Of a stretch of 64,000 nucleotides of DNA, positions 27,361 to 40,785 are shown one piece after another (the stretch's first letter is position 1; every line of letters begins with the position of its first letter). Source of the DNA: Siphonodentalium dalli (Eukaryota > Mollusca > Scaphopoda > Gadilida > Siphonodentaliidae). The position numbers and the translations under genes were made by a program. The stretch is from the NCBI GenBank assembly GCA_032622095.1, contig CP136064.1, positions 214,718,205 through 214,782,204 of the forward strand. Direction: 5' to 3'. The notes under the pieces are model-generated. The model was not told the origin of the DNA, did no database searches, and worked only from the letters and a program-made list of their open reading frames with translations.

Positions 27361-29500
27361 TATATTATATACACTTTATAGTGTGTTTTCAGAACGAAAA
27401 AAAAATATGAATAAAATCAACAAATTTGTAAATTTAAAAACAATTCAAACGTTGTTGTATTCCATGTCCCAGCCCGGACATATACACCAAATTTCAATAA
27501 TATTCATTGAGAAACAACAGACAAAACGCTATATAACACCCGTATACATATTTTATTCCGAGCCAGACTCATCCTCGGGTACATGTTATAGTAGGTACCG
27601 AATTGACACACGTCGACTGGGGCGAGTTGGCCCTGGGGCGATTAGGCCGATTCCGGCACCCTCTATAATTTATCGTATGTATCCGTTTACGCATAGTTTA
27701 CTTTAGAAAGTTCCGCAATTAATACCGTAAATAGAGCGACCATATTTGACAGAGAATGCCTCTGTTATTGATTATCAAGTTGCTATACATTAAAAACGAC
27801 AAATTCACTTGCTCGTTCAAGCGCAGTAGTCTATTTTCCCCATGTTAAAGGACATCCACAAATACTAAATAACGCTAACCTACTGCCGAATGTTTTACAC
27901 GACAACTGTTAACATATTTGGGCTGAATTCATCTGACGCGGTATTATTCCTCAAAATAAACAACAAAACCATCGTTACTTGGAAATGTAGTTTGGGCTAA
28001 CATTTACATAAATCCTCCACATCATTTATTCGACACACACGTCAGATGAAAAACAGACATGAAGTAACCGGCCAAATTGGCCGAAATAAGTTTATTTGAA
28101 ATCGGCGACAACTTTGTTGTGGGTCCTCACCTTTTCTGCCCCTGACAAGAACAGCGTCAATTTAGAGAATTCTAACAGTACTGTTATCTTCCTCGTAAAA
28201 AGTTACACCTGTTAGACCCCGTCGGTATCATCTAAATGGTCCCACGTGCATTTCTATCGGACACAGACAGATATTCGCAAATATAGATATAGCTTAATTG
28301 ATTAACTTATTTCATATCCACGCACGCGTACACATTATAATCATATTTAAGAAATATCTAGCACATAATTTTAAGGGCATATCACAAACAAATAGTGACG
28401 TGGTTGTGAGCCAATTCGGACGACTGATACAATTGAAAATGCTTTATATCATCCGGTTGTTACAGTCCGTTCTTTTCAGACACCGTTGGAAGTTTTGGGA
28501 CAGATGTATTCTTTGCGATTGCGTTCGCGTAAATATTGTGTAGCATTATTTTGCCGGTATATTTGGGCATGTCGTTAGTTGACGTACATTAATAATGCGG
28601 TCATAAACTCATCACCCTAATGCCGCCATGGAGCTTCATTTTACAGTGTGTCTGAAAACCACGTGCGCGTTTGTTTTTGTTTACAATCTGTTGCTATATC
28701 GGTCACAACACGGAATTTTATTGTCAGTGGGTCGATTTAATAACCAAATAAGGAGACAATTTTAGTATGCTTGTTTATGTGAGAGGTCTATATATAACAA
28801 TATAAATAGTGTAGTATTAATTCACGTGGAAATAGTAAATACATCGTATTTTATTTTTCGGGATTTGGAAAATAAATAAAGTGAGTTTTGTCGGGGGGTT
28901 TTGAGGTGGGGCGGGCGGGGGAGTGGAAACATGCCTATTTTTCGCTTTGGCCTTATGCAGTTATGGGTTAAATCATAGCGTGTGCGGTGGAAATCGCAGA
29001 ACATTTTGTCTCACAATCGGCCCCGCAAGGAATCAAATAATTTAGATTTTCTACGATCGAGTCGTACGATTTATTCGAAGTAGCCAATTGATCAGATTCA
29101 ACTGTTAATATGATCACGCGGCGATCACATGTTTTATTTCACTACAACATGGCGTCCATGCAGTGTCCTTCAAAGTCAGAGTAGCGGGATATTTTGGATG
29201 GCGGAATACATTCATGCTACTTCAATACAACTACAATTGAAACAGATGGACTGGACACCAGCAAATTGGTGTCAAAATAATATCTGATTGTGAATTTGTG
29301 TGGGGAATTAGGTATAGAGCGCCATTGCAATCACGTGATTGGATACGGGACGCGCCGCCATGTTGGAGGTATAGACATCCATTAGCAAGCACTGAGTTAA
29401 TAGGATTAATTACGAAAGATACTTATAAAACCTCTCGTTATGATTTCGACGGAATTAATTAGTTGCATTATTTGCTAACGGCAACGCTATTAATAATCAT
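27361..29500. other. Non-coding host DNA
   Basis: No gene recognised on either strand. Short open frames lack family features. A G/C-rich block at 28890-28960 is an inverted relative of 23430-23510. Confidence 0.5.
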
Positions 29501-30830
29501 GAACAGAGCAACTAACGGGACAACCTGTTGTCATTTTTGTGGTACCCTGAGTTTAATACTATGATATAATTGCTAATTTCTCATGATGGTATGGGTACTA
29601 CATGGGATCTATATTTTTACTGATGGCAGATGGATGGTTTTGACTTAATCTTTTGTACGATATGGTCTAAAAACAGACCGTGACTAACGGGACAGAATGA
29701 TATTTTATATCTGTAAGGGGGTATACAAATTTATCTAAACCGCTGGAAATAAACAACAAATGTTTTATCTCAAATAATAAAAAGTTTAAACCCTCACTCT
29801 CTGGACTGATACAGATATTGCACCACCTTCTGAATGCGGAAAAATAAACAAACAGTGGCGTGACTAACGTGACATCCAAAATCGTGACTAACGGGACAAA
29901 AAGTGCATCAGGCTTTCCCAACTTTTATATAGGAATTTGGGTTTGCAGCTTGCAAATACTAAGAAGAAAATATTAACTTTGACTAAAACATTTCATAACA
30001 CAAACAGGAAACAATCTTGAATCAGCTGTTGATAACTAAAACATGATATTTAAAGCCCGGGCAGTCATTAAACTCAGTACACATACCTAAACTTAATTTA
30101 ATCAAGCTATTTTGCTCTGAGGATCACAATCCACAACACTACAGTGTCAGTGTAGCAAATATTCGGTCAAGATATACATGTTTATATTTTTTACATTGAA
30201 TCTAAATGTTCAAAGCCTTTCATCACTTTTAAAACCCAGTTTGCTACCAGAATGCAATGTCATCCCCGAGATGTCCAGTGTTTTTTTGATTGTCTCATGG
30301 ATTATATTAGGGGATTACCAAGAACAGACCTCATATGCAGCATAATGCTCAACCACAATCATCAAATCCATCAAAGGATTATTAAAGCTCTCTGAACATC
30401 GAACATGTACAGGATTACTACTAATACCAGGTTCGATCTTCCTTGTTAAACCACTCCTAGTCAATCAGAGGATTTAGCTATCCAGCACATATTGGGAGAA
30501 ACCAGACACTACAGTCAGACCTCAAAATTAGCCATGGCAAAAGGCATAGAAAAAGCTGTAGAAGACAATATAATAATTCATGCAATTCTTAAGAAATGCT
30601 GTAGAATAAAAATGACAAATTCAAGGCTGCTAAAGATATAATAAATGTGTCCTGGTTTGAAAAGTGGTATTAGTGTTATTGTAGTGAATGATCTGAAACC
30701 AGAACAAATATAAGAGAGAAAATTTAGATTCATATTACCCATATTCGAACTTGACCTTAATTTTGAACTGGCATACTAATTTTGGTTCCATTCCGATGAC
30801 CCAATCTTGAATGAAGTTATCATCACCCTT
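29501..30830. other. Non-coding DNA with repeated GACTAACGGGACA motif
   Basis: The motif GTGACTAACGGGACA or a close variant is found near 29513, 29682, 29860 and 29884 in this stretch. It recurs at about 34556 and 34730. No coding sequence recognised. The end (30735-30830) is a direct repeat of 34255-34355. Confidence 0.5.
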
Positions 30831-30835
30831 ACCGA

Positions 30836-31155
30836 AATATTAGTCTTCCACTAGTCTTCCCCTAGTCTTCAGTAAGTCTTCAAATATGAAGATCATGTAG
30901 TCTTCAACTCCGAAGACTAAAATAGTCTTCACATGGAACCTAATAGAGAAAATTAAGCTTCGAAGCTCTATTTTAAGTCTTCGAAGACTACTTAGTCTTC
31001 GCTTAGTCTTCGAATGGGGCGAAATATTTAAATGAGCTAAGTCTTCGAAGACTTATTTTAGTCTTTGAAGACTTATTTTGAAGACTTGGTTTAGTCTTCG
31101 AAGACTTATTTTGAAGACTTATTTTAGCTTTTGAAGACTTACTTTGAAGACCTAA
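30836..31155. repeat. AGTCTTC-rich array, left cluster
   Basis: More than a dozen AGTCTTC or GAAGACT heptamers in 320 bp, many joined as the palindrome AGTCTTCGAAGACT. Confidence 0.9.
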
Positions 31156-33795
31156 TTTCTCAGTTTGTTAATTAGCCATCAACAGAGAAATAAAGTCACA
31201 AACTGAAAACATTGTGCTTAAATTATCGATGATTAAGTTACTTAGTTTCAACTTATACAGTGTCTAAATAGCCCAAACCACTACACAATACTAATAACAA
31301 TACTGGAACGAATGTTTATTAAAGACCATATGACATCTATTCTTCCATATTTATATCTTATTTGTTTCTGCCCGGTTCTGCTTCAGTATAATAAGAAATC
31401 TCAGCTAGAAATTAGGCTGAACCTTGCCAGTTGGTAAAGTTGAATGCTGAAACTCAAAGTTAGGATCTGGTAATTTTCAGTAAATGCAGGAAATGATAGC
31501 TGTCTAAAATGATATACCAGCAGAAATTGGTGTAATTTAATTGTTTACATTTAAGAAACACAGTTGATACTTTCTTCTAATGATTCAGGGAAAACCATTC
31601 CCCATTTGGGACCCCTTTGTCAGAGAGCATGCACAATTTGAAGTTTTTGGCATCATTACATTATCTCTTGAGTCATCCTAGCGCGACCCGTGTCTGGCAC
31701 GTCGTATAAAACAGCGTCGGGCCACAGACGTGCTAACTCTTGGCCGTTGTAAAATATACATTGAAGGCAATTGTACGGTACTACGGGGACATGCATATAT
31801 CGACTGACAAACGACGTTTCGCGAAAGTTGGGAATAAATATATATTGCAGAGATATATATTCGAAGGTTCAAGGGAAATGAATGACAAGATCCCGATTTT
31901 GAAATCAACGAAAGCGTAAATTATGAGATTCATGCACTGTATATAGAGGGCCAGTTTATAGTGCATTATCAGAGGACCCTATAGCGGAAATGATTATAGC
32001 CGACGGCATTTTGTATCAGAAATGCTAAAATTGTTCGAAATATACGATTACAGCAAGTGCCGACTGGCTCGACGTATAAATCAAACAAACGTAACACGAT
32101 CCAGAGACGTGCCAATGTCGAGCCAGGGGACGATAGCGCGACCCGTGTTTGGCGCGTATAAAACGGCCCTAATATTAGTGGAGAAAACATTCAAACCTAG
32201 CTGTTACATTACATAGATTGTATAGATGCATGGTCATCTAGTATTGCAACATTTCTGAAACAATATTCATAAATTCAATATATCATAATAAGATCGAGGT
32301 ACATGTAAGGACTGTAAATTATTAAAATTGGACTATAAATCTATAGTTATAGGCCAATGTGTAATAATTTAATATAATATAATTAAAATTTGAAAAATAT
32401 TCAGTGTCAGTGTCCCAGCCTTTTTAAAGATTCTTGAACCATGGTTTTGTATAATCATATACAATGAATTTGAGTCTTTTGACCATCTTGTCTATATGTT
32501 CCAAATTTGTCTATAGCTCTCAAGCAGACTTACTGTTAAATTTCATCATTTTACATATGCATGCAGGGCCTGACCCAGCCCGTTTTCGACTCCTGTATAC
32601 CGGGTTTGGGGACATTGAGTTTGGGCGCCCAAACAAATTGAAGGCAAAACAAAAAACAAAACAAATTTTTTTTAAATTCAGGTCCCAATTCATATTATAA
32701 CAAGATACACAGCATTTAAGTATTTATATATATTGACATAAGACATTTAAGTTTACAAAAAGATTTAAGTTTAACAGTTGGAATCATACTGTAAAGTATG
32801 TTTGGTTCTATCTAGCTTTCATCTGTGAAAACTTCATATAGTTCAGGTAAGTTACCATTCAGCCTTCAGACTTGAGTATTTCAATCAAATTAAAGCGAAA
32901 TTACACAATACAGTATAGGAACAGTGACAAATTGATCTAATCAACCTGGTTATCAGGTGGGATCTCATAATACCAAATGAATAATTAACGTAGAGATTAG
33001 TTCTAATTACTAGAGCCCTAACATATACCGGTATATCAATTGGAAACAAATAGAACAACACAACATAATTTTGAGAGTGTTTAACTACAAACCTAGAAAT
33101 AAGAAATAATGAAGGACTGTTCATTCTATCTTTTTCATCTCAGTCATACAGTGGGGCAAATTATACATTATTAGATTATATTATGCATTATTATGATAAT
33201 ATATTAATCTGTTATCATTATGTGTGTTTGTTTAATTCTGTTAAAAACAATGTTATCTTGTAAGTTGAAATAAATATGTTGGTTCATTGTGTCTTTTCTT
33301 TTGTGTATAAATATAAATTGAGTTCATGTATTAAATGAATTTAGTTTTCTAGCTTAAGTGACTCTGGTCATATTAATAGCTACTGAAAGTATAAAATTCT
33401 CTTTGGTTAAAAAATGAAAATCATCCTTCAGATATGCCCAAGATCACTCTCAGAGCATTGAAATTTCAAAAAAAAATCCCGGGGAAGACCCCCCGGACCA
33501 CCCCAACGAGAGGGGCCACCCCTCTCATACTCTCCCCAGCTCCTGCCTTCGGCAGTCGGCGATGACCTTTGGTCATCGGGAGGTGTCCCCAAATAAAACC
33601 TGGATCAGGCCCTGGCATGCACTTACCTCCAATAATTTCTACAATAAACAGAACAGTCAATAGTAAAAATTACTTCTTTGAACCATTCCAGTATGAATTT
33701 TTATGAGAGCAGAGTATGTTAACACCTTTTGCAGTGAAGTATGTCAATAACTGTTAGTTTCAAATGACATCACAAATGACATCATATATGCCATA
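31156..33795. other. Non-coding DNA between the AGTCTTC arrays
   Basis: No gene recognised. Two related blocks occur near 31680-31715 and 32134-32168 (GCGCGACCCGTGT(C/T)TGGC followed shortly by TATAAAAC). A GC-rich fragment at 33476-33600 resembles other dispersed repeats. Confidence 0.45.
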
Positions 33796-34185
33796 GAAAC
33801 AAGTCTTCTTCACTAAGCTTCAAACTCTATTTAGTCTTCCAAAATTAATCTTGGAAGACTAAGCTAATAGTCTTCCAAAATTAATCTTCTTCTCACCTAG
33901 TCTTAAAAAATTAAGCTTCGACTCAATTAGGTCTTCCAAAAATTAGTCTTCATCTCACCTAGTCTTCCAGAATTAAGCTTCGACACAATTAGTCTTCCAA
34001 ACTTAATCTTCCATTTGCACTTAGTCTTTCAAAATTAATCTTCTTCTCATTATGTCTTCTAAAATTAATCTTCAATTGCAAATCAGGAAGACAATTTAGT
34101 CTTCATTGTCCATTTGAAGACTATTCAGTATACATGAAGACTTAGGGAAGATTAGTGGAAGACTAAATAAGTCTTCCTGTCGGGT
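33796..34185. repeat. AGTCTTC-rich array, right cluster
   Basis: Repeats of TAGTCTTCCAAAATTAATCTTC with variants, continuing the heptamer theme of 30836-31155 but built from a roughly 25-40-bp unit. Confidence 0.88.
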
Positions 34186-37031
34186 AAACCTCAAAATGAT
34201 AAAATTCTTTGTAAAAAAGGGCCATAACTCTGGTAAAAAATCATCTGACGAACCCCATAATCGAAATTGACCTGTCCTTTGACTGGTGAACTCCATACCA
34301 AATTTGGTCCCATTCCCAATCCGATAACCCAAATTAAGACTATCACCCAGAAACCATTGTCTGATGGATGCGTGCATAGACACACGAAGAGACAATGAGC
34401 ATTACATGTATATACGTACAAATGTAGATGAAATTTTGCTTTTGCAATGAAACTAACAGCTATATTTACAGACAAATATAACTTTTTAGAAAGAAAAAAA
34501 TGTTATTTTTTATGCCATTCAGAATCGTGATTAACAGGACAATTACGGTGGTGTGACTAACGGGACAAATTTCACAAGTCACTATTCTCAAATTCTGTTT
34601 GCCATAATTCAGTTTCCATTGATGTAGTAAGTTCACTTCATATAGAGAGATAATTTATAGAGACTGAAGATAGATATCTCACTGATGTGAAAGTTCTCAC
34701 CTTTTTGGTGAAAAGAGGGGACAATTTCGTGACTAACGGGACATGAAAGTTCCATGAACGATGAATAAATTTTCTTCAACAAAAGGGAAGAACCATCAAA
34801 CTTAATATTTTTTTGTAACACTCCGCATATTATTTGTGAAATTAAACATTAAATTAACATTACATGGCCACTATTATTATCTAAACATACCAATATTACA
34901 GCGAATAGCATTATTAACCTGGAAATACTAAATACTGGACGAAGGTTACCCCATATGTAATTTTGGAACAAAAGAATTACCAAGAAATTTTTTATTGAAT
35001 TCTTACTCTTCAGATACAGTCCTTTGGAAAAAAAAGTAACAAATGTTCATTATAAATGATTGGATTTTTAGCTACCATGTCTCATTTTCATGGAATTGCT
35101 CAACAACAGTTCCAAAAGAAATACATCGAAATGTTAGATAAACCTACTATAGGATGCGATATTTATTAAAAAGAATAGAGTGTACTAAGTGTAGACTCGG
35201 AACTGTCGCCAAACGTTACAGATCCATACATACGCAATTATATTTGTGTTAAACACAGTTATGTTTTGAAATAAAATTATTACAGGCTTACCTAATTTGT
35301 TTTCAATGAATGATAATGTATAGTCCATGTATTATCAAAACAAATGAGCTCCCCGGTGTTGCATTTATGTTTTAAAACGCTATATGCATGTAACGCGACA
35401 CTATAGCTTCTTTCCGATATTTTCAAGCAAGATGGCTAGGTGTGTATAGAAGCATCTTGTAAAAATGAAAGTCAAAAACAAATAGAGCAACTTTGAGAGA
35501 GAAAAACAAGTGTGATTTTTTACCTTTTCCGATAACAAACAAAGATCGATGATTACGTTGAATCAAAGTGCGTAACAAACGCCATTATATAACTTCAATA
35601 TAGAATAGACTATATCTAATATCGGAGCAGTGCTAATTTATAGCTACCACCTTGATGAAATAACTTGAAGCCGACCGGAGGTGTACATGTCGTAATTAAT
35701 CTATAATCTCTCTTTTGTCAAACAGTACATGTACCCTCAAGCATCAAATTTAAAGTTGGCAAAAATAAATATTAGGATATACATATCCGTTTCCCGTAAC
35801 TTGGTTGAGTCACATTAAAGGTGTTAACATCTTTGCGACCGGATGCAAAGGATTATCAAATAGTGGGTTTTTTTTAATTCCATATCTCATTTTGGTCAAT
35901 AAGTACATGAAAGAATAACGCCGATTATGGAGTCAGTTACTTCTTGTCATGTGGCAGAATTAGCACAACGTGAACTCGTTCGATGAATAAACATGTACAC
36001 CGTGTGAAGCACTTGCAATGTATTAAATTTCTTGTCATTCTCTTGGAAAACATTTGTTGATTCCCATTTGCATGCATGTATGCATTGTCGCAGCCATGTG
36101 GAGGGATTTTAAGCTTTAGATTCTCAAATGGATTAACTTCAATTAAGGCCTTCGATCATACAGGTTAGCATGGCATCTATCCTTTCTAAGCGCCATGTGT
36201 ATATATGTAGGACCTACGAACACATCACTATCGGGACTATACTAATTCGTTTTTTAGTTTGTAATTTTATATCTTTACATTCAACTGCACATGTAGTAAG
36301 GGGTAGGTATTTCTCAACTTCTATATATAACAATTAAGAGGCATGATACACGAAAGAGAGACACTTGATTATAATGGACACGTGTGTTTGTTTATACTCG
36401 TTGATACCTCCAACATGGCGCCCGCAGTGCATGCTGGGATTAGTGACGTCACATGCAAACGCTCTATAGGGCCTACTAGTCTATAGAACTATAAACACTT
36501 GTATAATATTAATATTTATTGGAAATTTGTATTTAATATATGCGATAAATACAAATATAGACCTATACCGGTACCTATAGCCTATATACCACGCTAATAA
36601 TACGGTAACCCATTGCATTCACGAGAAAGTAAACAACCAGATCGTACGATCCGATCGTATCGTGTGCGGTGGTCTACCGTAAGTGATAAAAACAGAAGTT
36701 GCACGACTAAAATCGTACCGTGTGTGCACACAGATCTTACGTCGTAAGGGTCTGCGACAAATATCGTGCAACAAATATCGCATCGTGTGCGGCGCGCTTT
36801 ACGGCCATACCGTGAAAAAAACTGATTTTAATTTGTCTTTCATAAAGAATTGTTGTTTACCACTAGCCACTATAGTATCACGTCTACGGGATAAAGACAT
36901 ACATTCAATTTCAATGTATACAGTGTACAGCCTGTATTACAGGTCTGGCAGTGGCAATTGCCAATTAGGATTCATGAATAATCCAACAATTTGGTTAGGC
37001 TGACAAATAACTGCATAAGTATGTGATATTC
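34186..37031. other. Non-coding host DNA
   Basis: Includes AGGGCCATAACTCTGGTAA-type repeat DNA (34215-34380) and two further GACTAACGGGACA motifs. I see no gene on either strand between 34800 and 37031. Confidence 0.5.
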
Positions 37032-37039
37032 ATACCACA

Positions 37040-37829
37040 TAGGGCTGCAACGATTCACCGCGGTTTCGGTGAATCGCGGTTCGTTTCGTAATTATTCCGG
37101 TATGTTTTCGATCCGCATTTTTGTCGCCCAAGCTCTCTGAGGGGACACTTTTCATTGGCTGTTACCTCAATGATTCCGTATTTTCCTTTTCTGTTAGCCA
37201 ATCAAAATTGTTCTTCCGCTATCGCGAGGGTCTGTTGAATATATTTGACATTTAAAATCAATAACAAATTAACATGTCGGAAGTATCGCATGATAAAGTT
37301 CTCAGCCAGTCGGAGACGGGCATGACGGGGTAGCTCGAAAAATTGTCAGGGGCGCTGGTGAAGTTTAAATCGCCGGTGTGGAAGCACTTTTGGTTTCGTG
37401 CGTTCAATTTGAAAGTCTGATGCCCTAAAGCAGTTTGTTTTCAGTTAATTTTAATTTCATTGGAACATAAATGAATTATCCTCAAGCAGAAATCATGACA
37501 GACACAAAATCTAAAGGTTACTCAGAAGGATATCTCAAAACATGTGCACCCTTCAGCACTTTTGTTGTTGAGAGTGATCCCTTCAGCCTTAGCAATCTTT
37601 GATTGCTAAATAACTGTACAGGATGCCGAGATGGTATAACATCAAGTGTGGTCATAACTCCAGTACATCATGGCTGAATAATAGTACACATAATGGCTAT
37701 TAATGCAACAGAACAATCAAAAGTTGTAAACTGGTTAAATTTTCAGTCTGGAATGTATTGCGATACGTATCGTATCGTTGCAAAAAATTGTGATACGAAT
37801 CGTGAGGTGGGCGTATCATTGCAGCCCTA
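37040..37829. mobile_element. Non-autonomous hAT-type element with 8-bp TSD
   Basis: Ends are TAGGGCTGCAACGATT and, in inverse, TAGGGCTGCAATGATAC. Both sides carry ATACCACA (37032-37039 and 37830-37837), the 8-bp duplication of hAT transposases. The 790-bp interior has no transposase frame. Confidence 0.9.
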
Positions 37830-38220
37830 ATACCACATGTGCTTCTTCTACTGTGTTAGACACTACTGATATACCAGAAACTGATTGGTTGCTTCAATAG
37901 ATGATAGCAAGATACCTGTTTCTACAGGGTTCTCCGAAGACAACGGAGGAAGCTACTACAACCAACCAACCCTATAGTATATGTAGCTATTGTAGTTACA
38001 TTTCACTATCATAAAACAATATTTTACAAATTTTTATTACCGCGAGCTGTTGCAACTAAGTTGAGGGGTATTACGGGGTCAGGGAAGATTCAGCCCATGG
38101 CAGATTCGGCAGGGAAGATTCGCCCGTGGTTTGGACCGAATCTTCTCACCTAAAAAATTTTTATCAGTCGGATATTGGATGTTTATATATATTTTTCTTT
38201 TGTATGTTATTTTACGCAAG

Positions 38221-38372
38221 CCACATTCTACCAACTTATAACTCAGCCGCCAGAGCCAGAACCGATCAACTGAAGGAGTTCATTGGGAATCAGTGGATGA
38301 GAAACAGCTGCATAGCAATAAGCGAATGGTGCATATTTGACCACCAGGTCAGAACTAACAACCACATCGAAG
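38221..38372 (+). pseudogene. MULE-like transposase fragment, penultimate exon
   Basis: Coding sequence from an acceptor-like site (ACGCAAG, AG at 38219-38220) to a donor (GTGAGAAT at 38373). It encodes ARARTDQLKEFIGNQWMRN and then CIFDHQVRTNNHIE, the region just before the conserved TNN-x-EAWH motif of MULE-type transposases. No upstream catalytic exons were found, so it is classed as a fragment. Confidence 0.65.
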
Positions 38373-38497
38373 GTGAGAATCATTATCCATTTAAAGAAAA
38401 AATATTATACATACACAAAGGCGAAATTGAAATAATTATTTTAATTGAACTACATAAGTACAAACAAATTTAATGAAATTTCTTCTTCTTTTCACAG

Positions 38498-38754
38498 CTT
38501 GGCACAGACGGCTAAACATGAAGGGGAGCAGATTGTCGTTTTACCCTCTCATTCAAGTTCTCCAAAAAGAAGCTGCACACATCAAAGTAGCAGTGGCAGC
38601 GAGGGACCTCGAGACCGACATCAAGATGAAATATGGTAAAATAGACAGAGACCTTGAGGTGCTATGGAAGTCCTACATAGACGGTACCATCAAAACAACA
38701 GAATTTCTACAGGATGTCAACACAATTTACAAGAACGGCCAATCAAAGATCTAA
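38498..38754 (+). pseudogene. MULE-like transposase fragment, last exon
   Basis: Begins after TTCTTTTCACAG and joins in phase to 38372, giving TNNHIEAWHRRLN across the junction. It continues SFYPLIQVLQKEAAHIKV and ends with a stop at 38752-38754, followed by AATAAA-type sequence. The open, spliced frame is unusually well kept for a dead copy; it may be young or co-opted. Confidence 0.65.
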
Positions 38755-39130
38755 AACGCCATGTTTTTAATTTTAACAAATAAATAATGTATTGACTGAT
38801 TCTTCCATGTTTTATCTTGTTTTTAATCAATAAATAATCAGATGTTTTATCATGTAAAATGTATATATTCATGTCATTATTTGAATTTGTTGATGTGTGT
38901 TAATTACTATGTATATCTATCCATTAAAATTGTTGCCAATAAAACGTTAAGTACAAATATAATCTCCATTGTCATCAAAAGACCGGACCCAAATCAAAGG
39001 CAATTAACATAAAAGGCCGTCCAATTAACACCCACGCTACCTAATTACCCGAATTGAATAGGGATCGAATCAGCCCTGGACCGAAAAGACCAAGCCCGAA
39101 TCTTCCCTGGGCCAAATCGTCCCGCTCCCG

Positions 39131-40785
39131 TATTATGTTGTACAACTTATGAAATCACTACCGATAACATTTCGGTTGCACCAGCTTGCGGAATATAAGA
39201 GAAGCATAGCTAAGCACATGCATCTCTTTAGCTATTGGTTATGCTATGTGACGGAATGTTGAAATACCAAGCAGAACCAAGCTGAGTAAAAATAAGGCAG
39301 ATCATGACATTTAACATGGCATAATTTTATTTGAGTTTTGATGACATAGCGAGCTCAAATCTATAGAAAACTGTGCGGCGATCACGAAAACTCAGCTTGG
39401 TATTTCGTTATTTACTGGTACTGCTTGGTGCATCTGAGACAGGTGGTAATTAATTTTCCTCAGCATAATTGTAGCCTTTGTTGATTAATTACTGATGTGC
39501 CAATATTACTGGCTTACCAATAAGATTTCAGGGACATGTTGACAGTAATATGTAATCATGCAACGTTTCTTAAAGATGGTCTATCTCTTTGTAAACATGT
39601 CTTATATAGTTACCGGGCTATAAAATATTAGATATGAATCGAAGACCCCTGTCTAGAAATGCTTCTATTGATTAATATTGATTATATTTCAAATATTTTT
39701 TGGTTTAAAAATGTATGGTTGTTTAGCTAATGAACAATAGTGGTTACTGTTAACAGAGACCAGAAATTTGATGGTGTAATTTTGTCACAAATAAATGTTA
39801 ATTAGACTTATGATCGCTTATAACTATGGAATAAAACAATACAAACAATCAATCTGGAGCATTTGACGTTGGGGGGATCGTAGCTATCATCTCTATCGCT
39901 ATATGGTATCACCTGAATGGTCTGTTCTAAAAATAGAAAAATAAAGAGTCCCATTTAATCATCTCATTTTATAATAAAATATTAGAAATAAGATCAATAA
40001 ACATTGATAGAAGCGTTTCCAGACAGGAGTCTTCAATGCATATTTATTATTTTATACCCACAAAACCATCCAAGCTAATCCATCTTTAAAAGTGCTTATT
40101 ATTATCATCGGAACAAATACCATAATAGTGATGTTGGTAGCTTATGAAGAAATTATCCCATAAGAATTATGTTAAGAAGCAAAAATTCCATTGAAGTTAA
40201 GAAGCAAAACTTCCATTGTGATTATGTCATGGCACCTGTGTGATTCTGTCACGAAATACAAAATGTTGTAACGCTCGCGCCACAATGAATTGCACATATT
40301 GCTGTTTATTTCTGCTGTCAGTTGAAGATCCATATACTTCCATTTTTGTTTGTCAGTGATTCTGTCATGACCATTCAATGCTTGGATTCGAAAGTAAAAT
40401 TGAGTAACACAAAAAAGACTAGTTAATCTTTACGACACGCCGATGATCTACATTATCTAGAGGTAGAACATAGAGTTTCCATCGTTTTCAGTGATTCCTT
40501 CGTGATGGAGTTCACGAAGGGACTGCACAATGTCCGATATGATTTTTAATCTGATTAGTTTAGGGCCAGACAGTGTGTTACGGCTGCATGCAGGTATAGG
40601 AGGTCTGGGAAAAAATTTCAATTCATAATTTTTCAGTTCACCAGATAACTGATTCCAATGGCGCATTGTCGAGGACAGGAATGAGCATTTATGTATGTCT
40701 TACTACATGTACCGGGTATACGTGGCTTCTCGGTTTGAAAATAAATCTACGGCATATTTGGAGTATGATGTGAAGTATTGTTTTA
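39131..40785. other. Non-coding host DNA
   Basis: No gene or clear repeat recognised. Confidence 0.45.

Larger units (their letters stand above)
38072..39130 (+). mobile_element. Truncated MULE-like DNA transposon
   Basis: The left end, CGGGGTCAGGGAAGATTC, is roughly matched in inverse by the right end (CGGGAGCGGGACGATTTGG, then CCCAGGGAAGATTCGGGC). TATTA stands outside both ends. Inside are the last two exons of a transposase-like gene (38221-38754). Ends and duplication length are uncertain. Confidence 0.55.

Noticed and set aside
37032-37837. Transposase gene in the 790-bp hAT element
   Set aside because: No open frame with BED or hAT motifs; only termini and TSD are intact.
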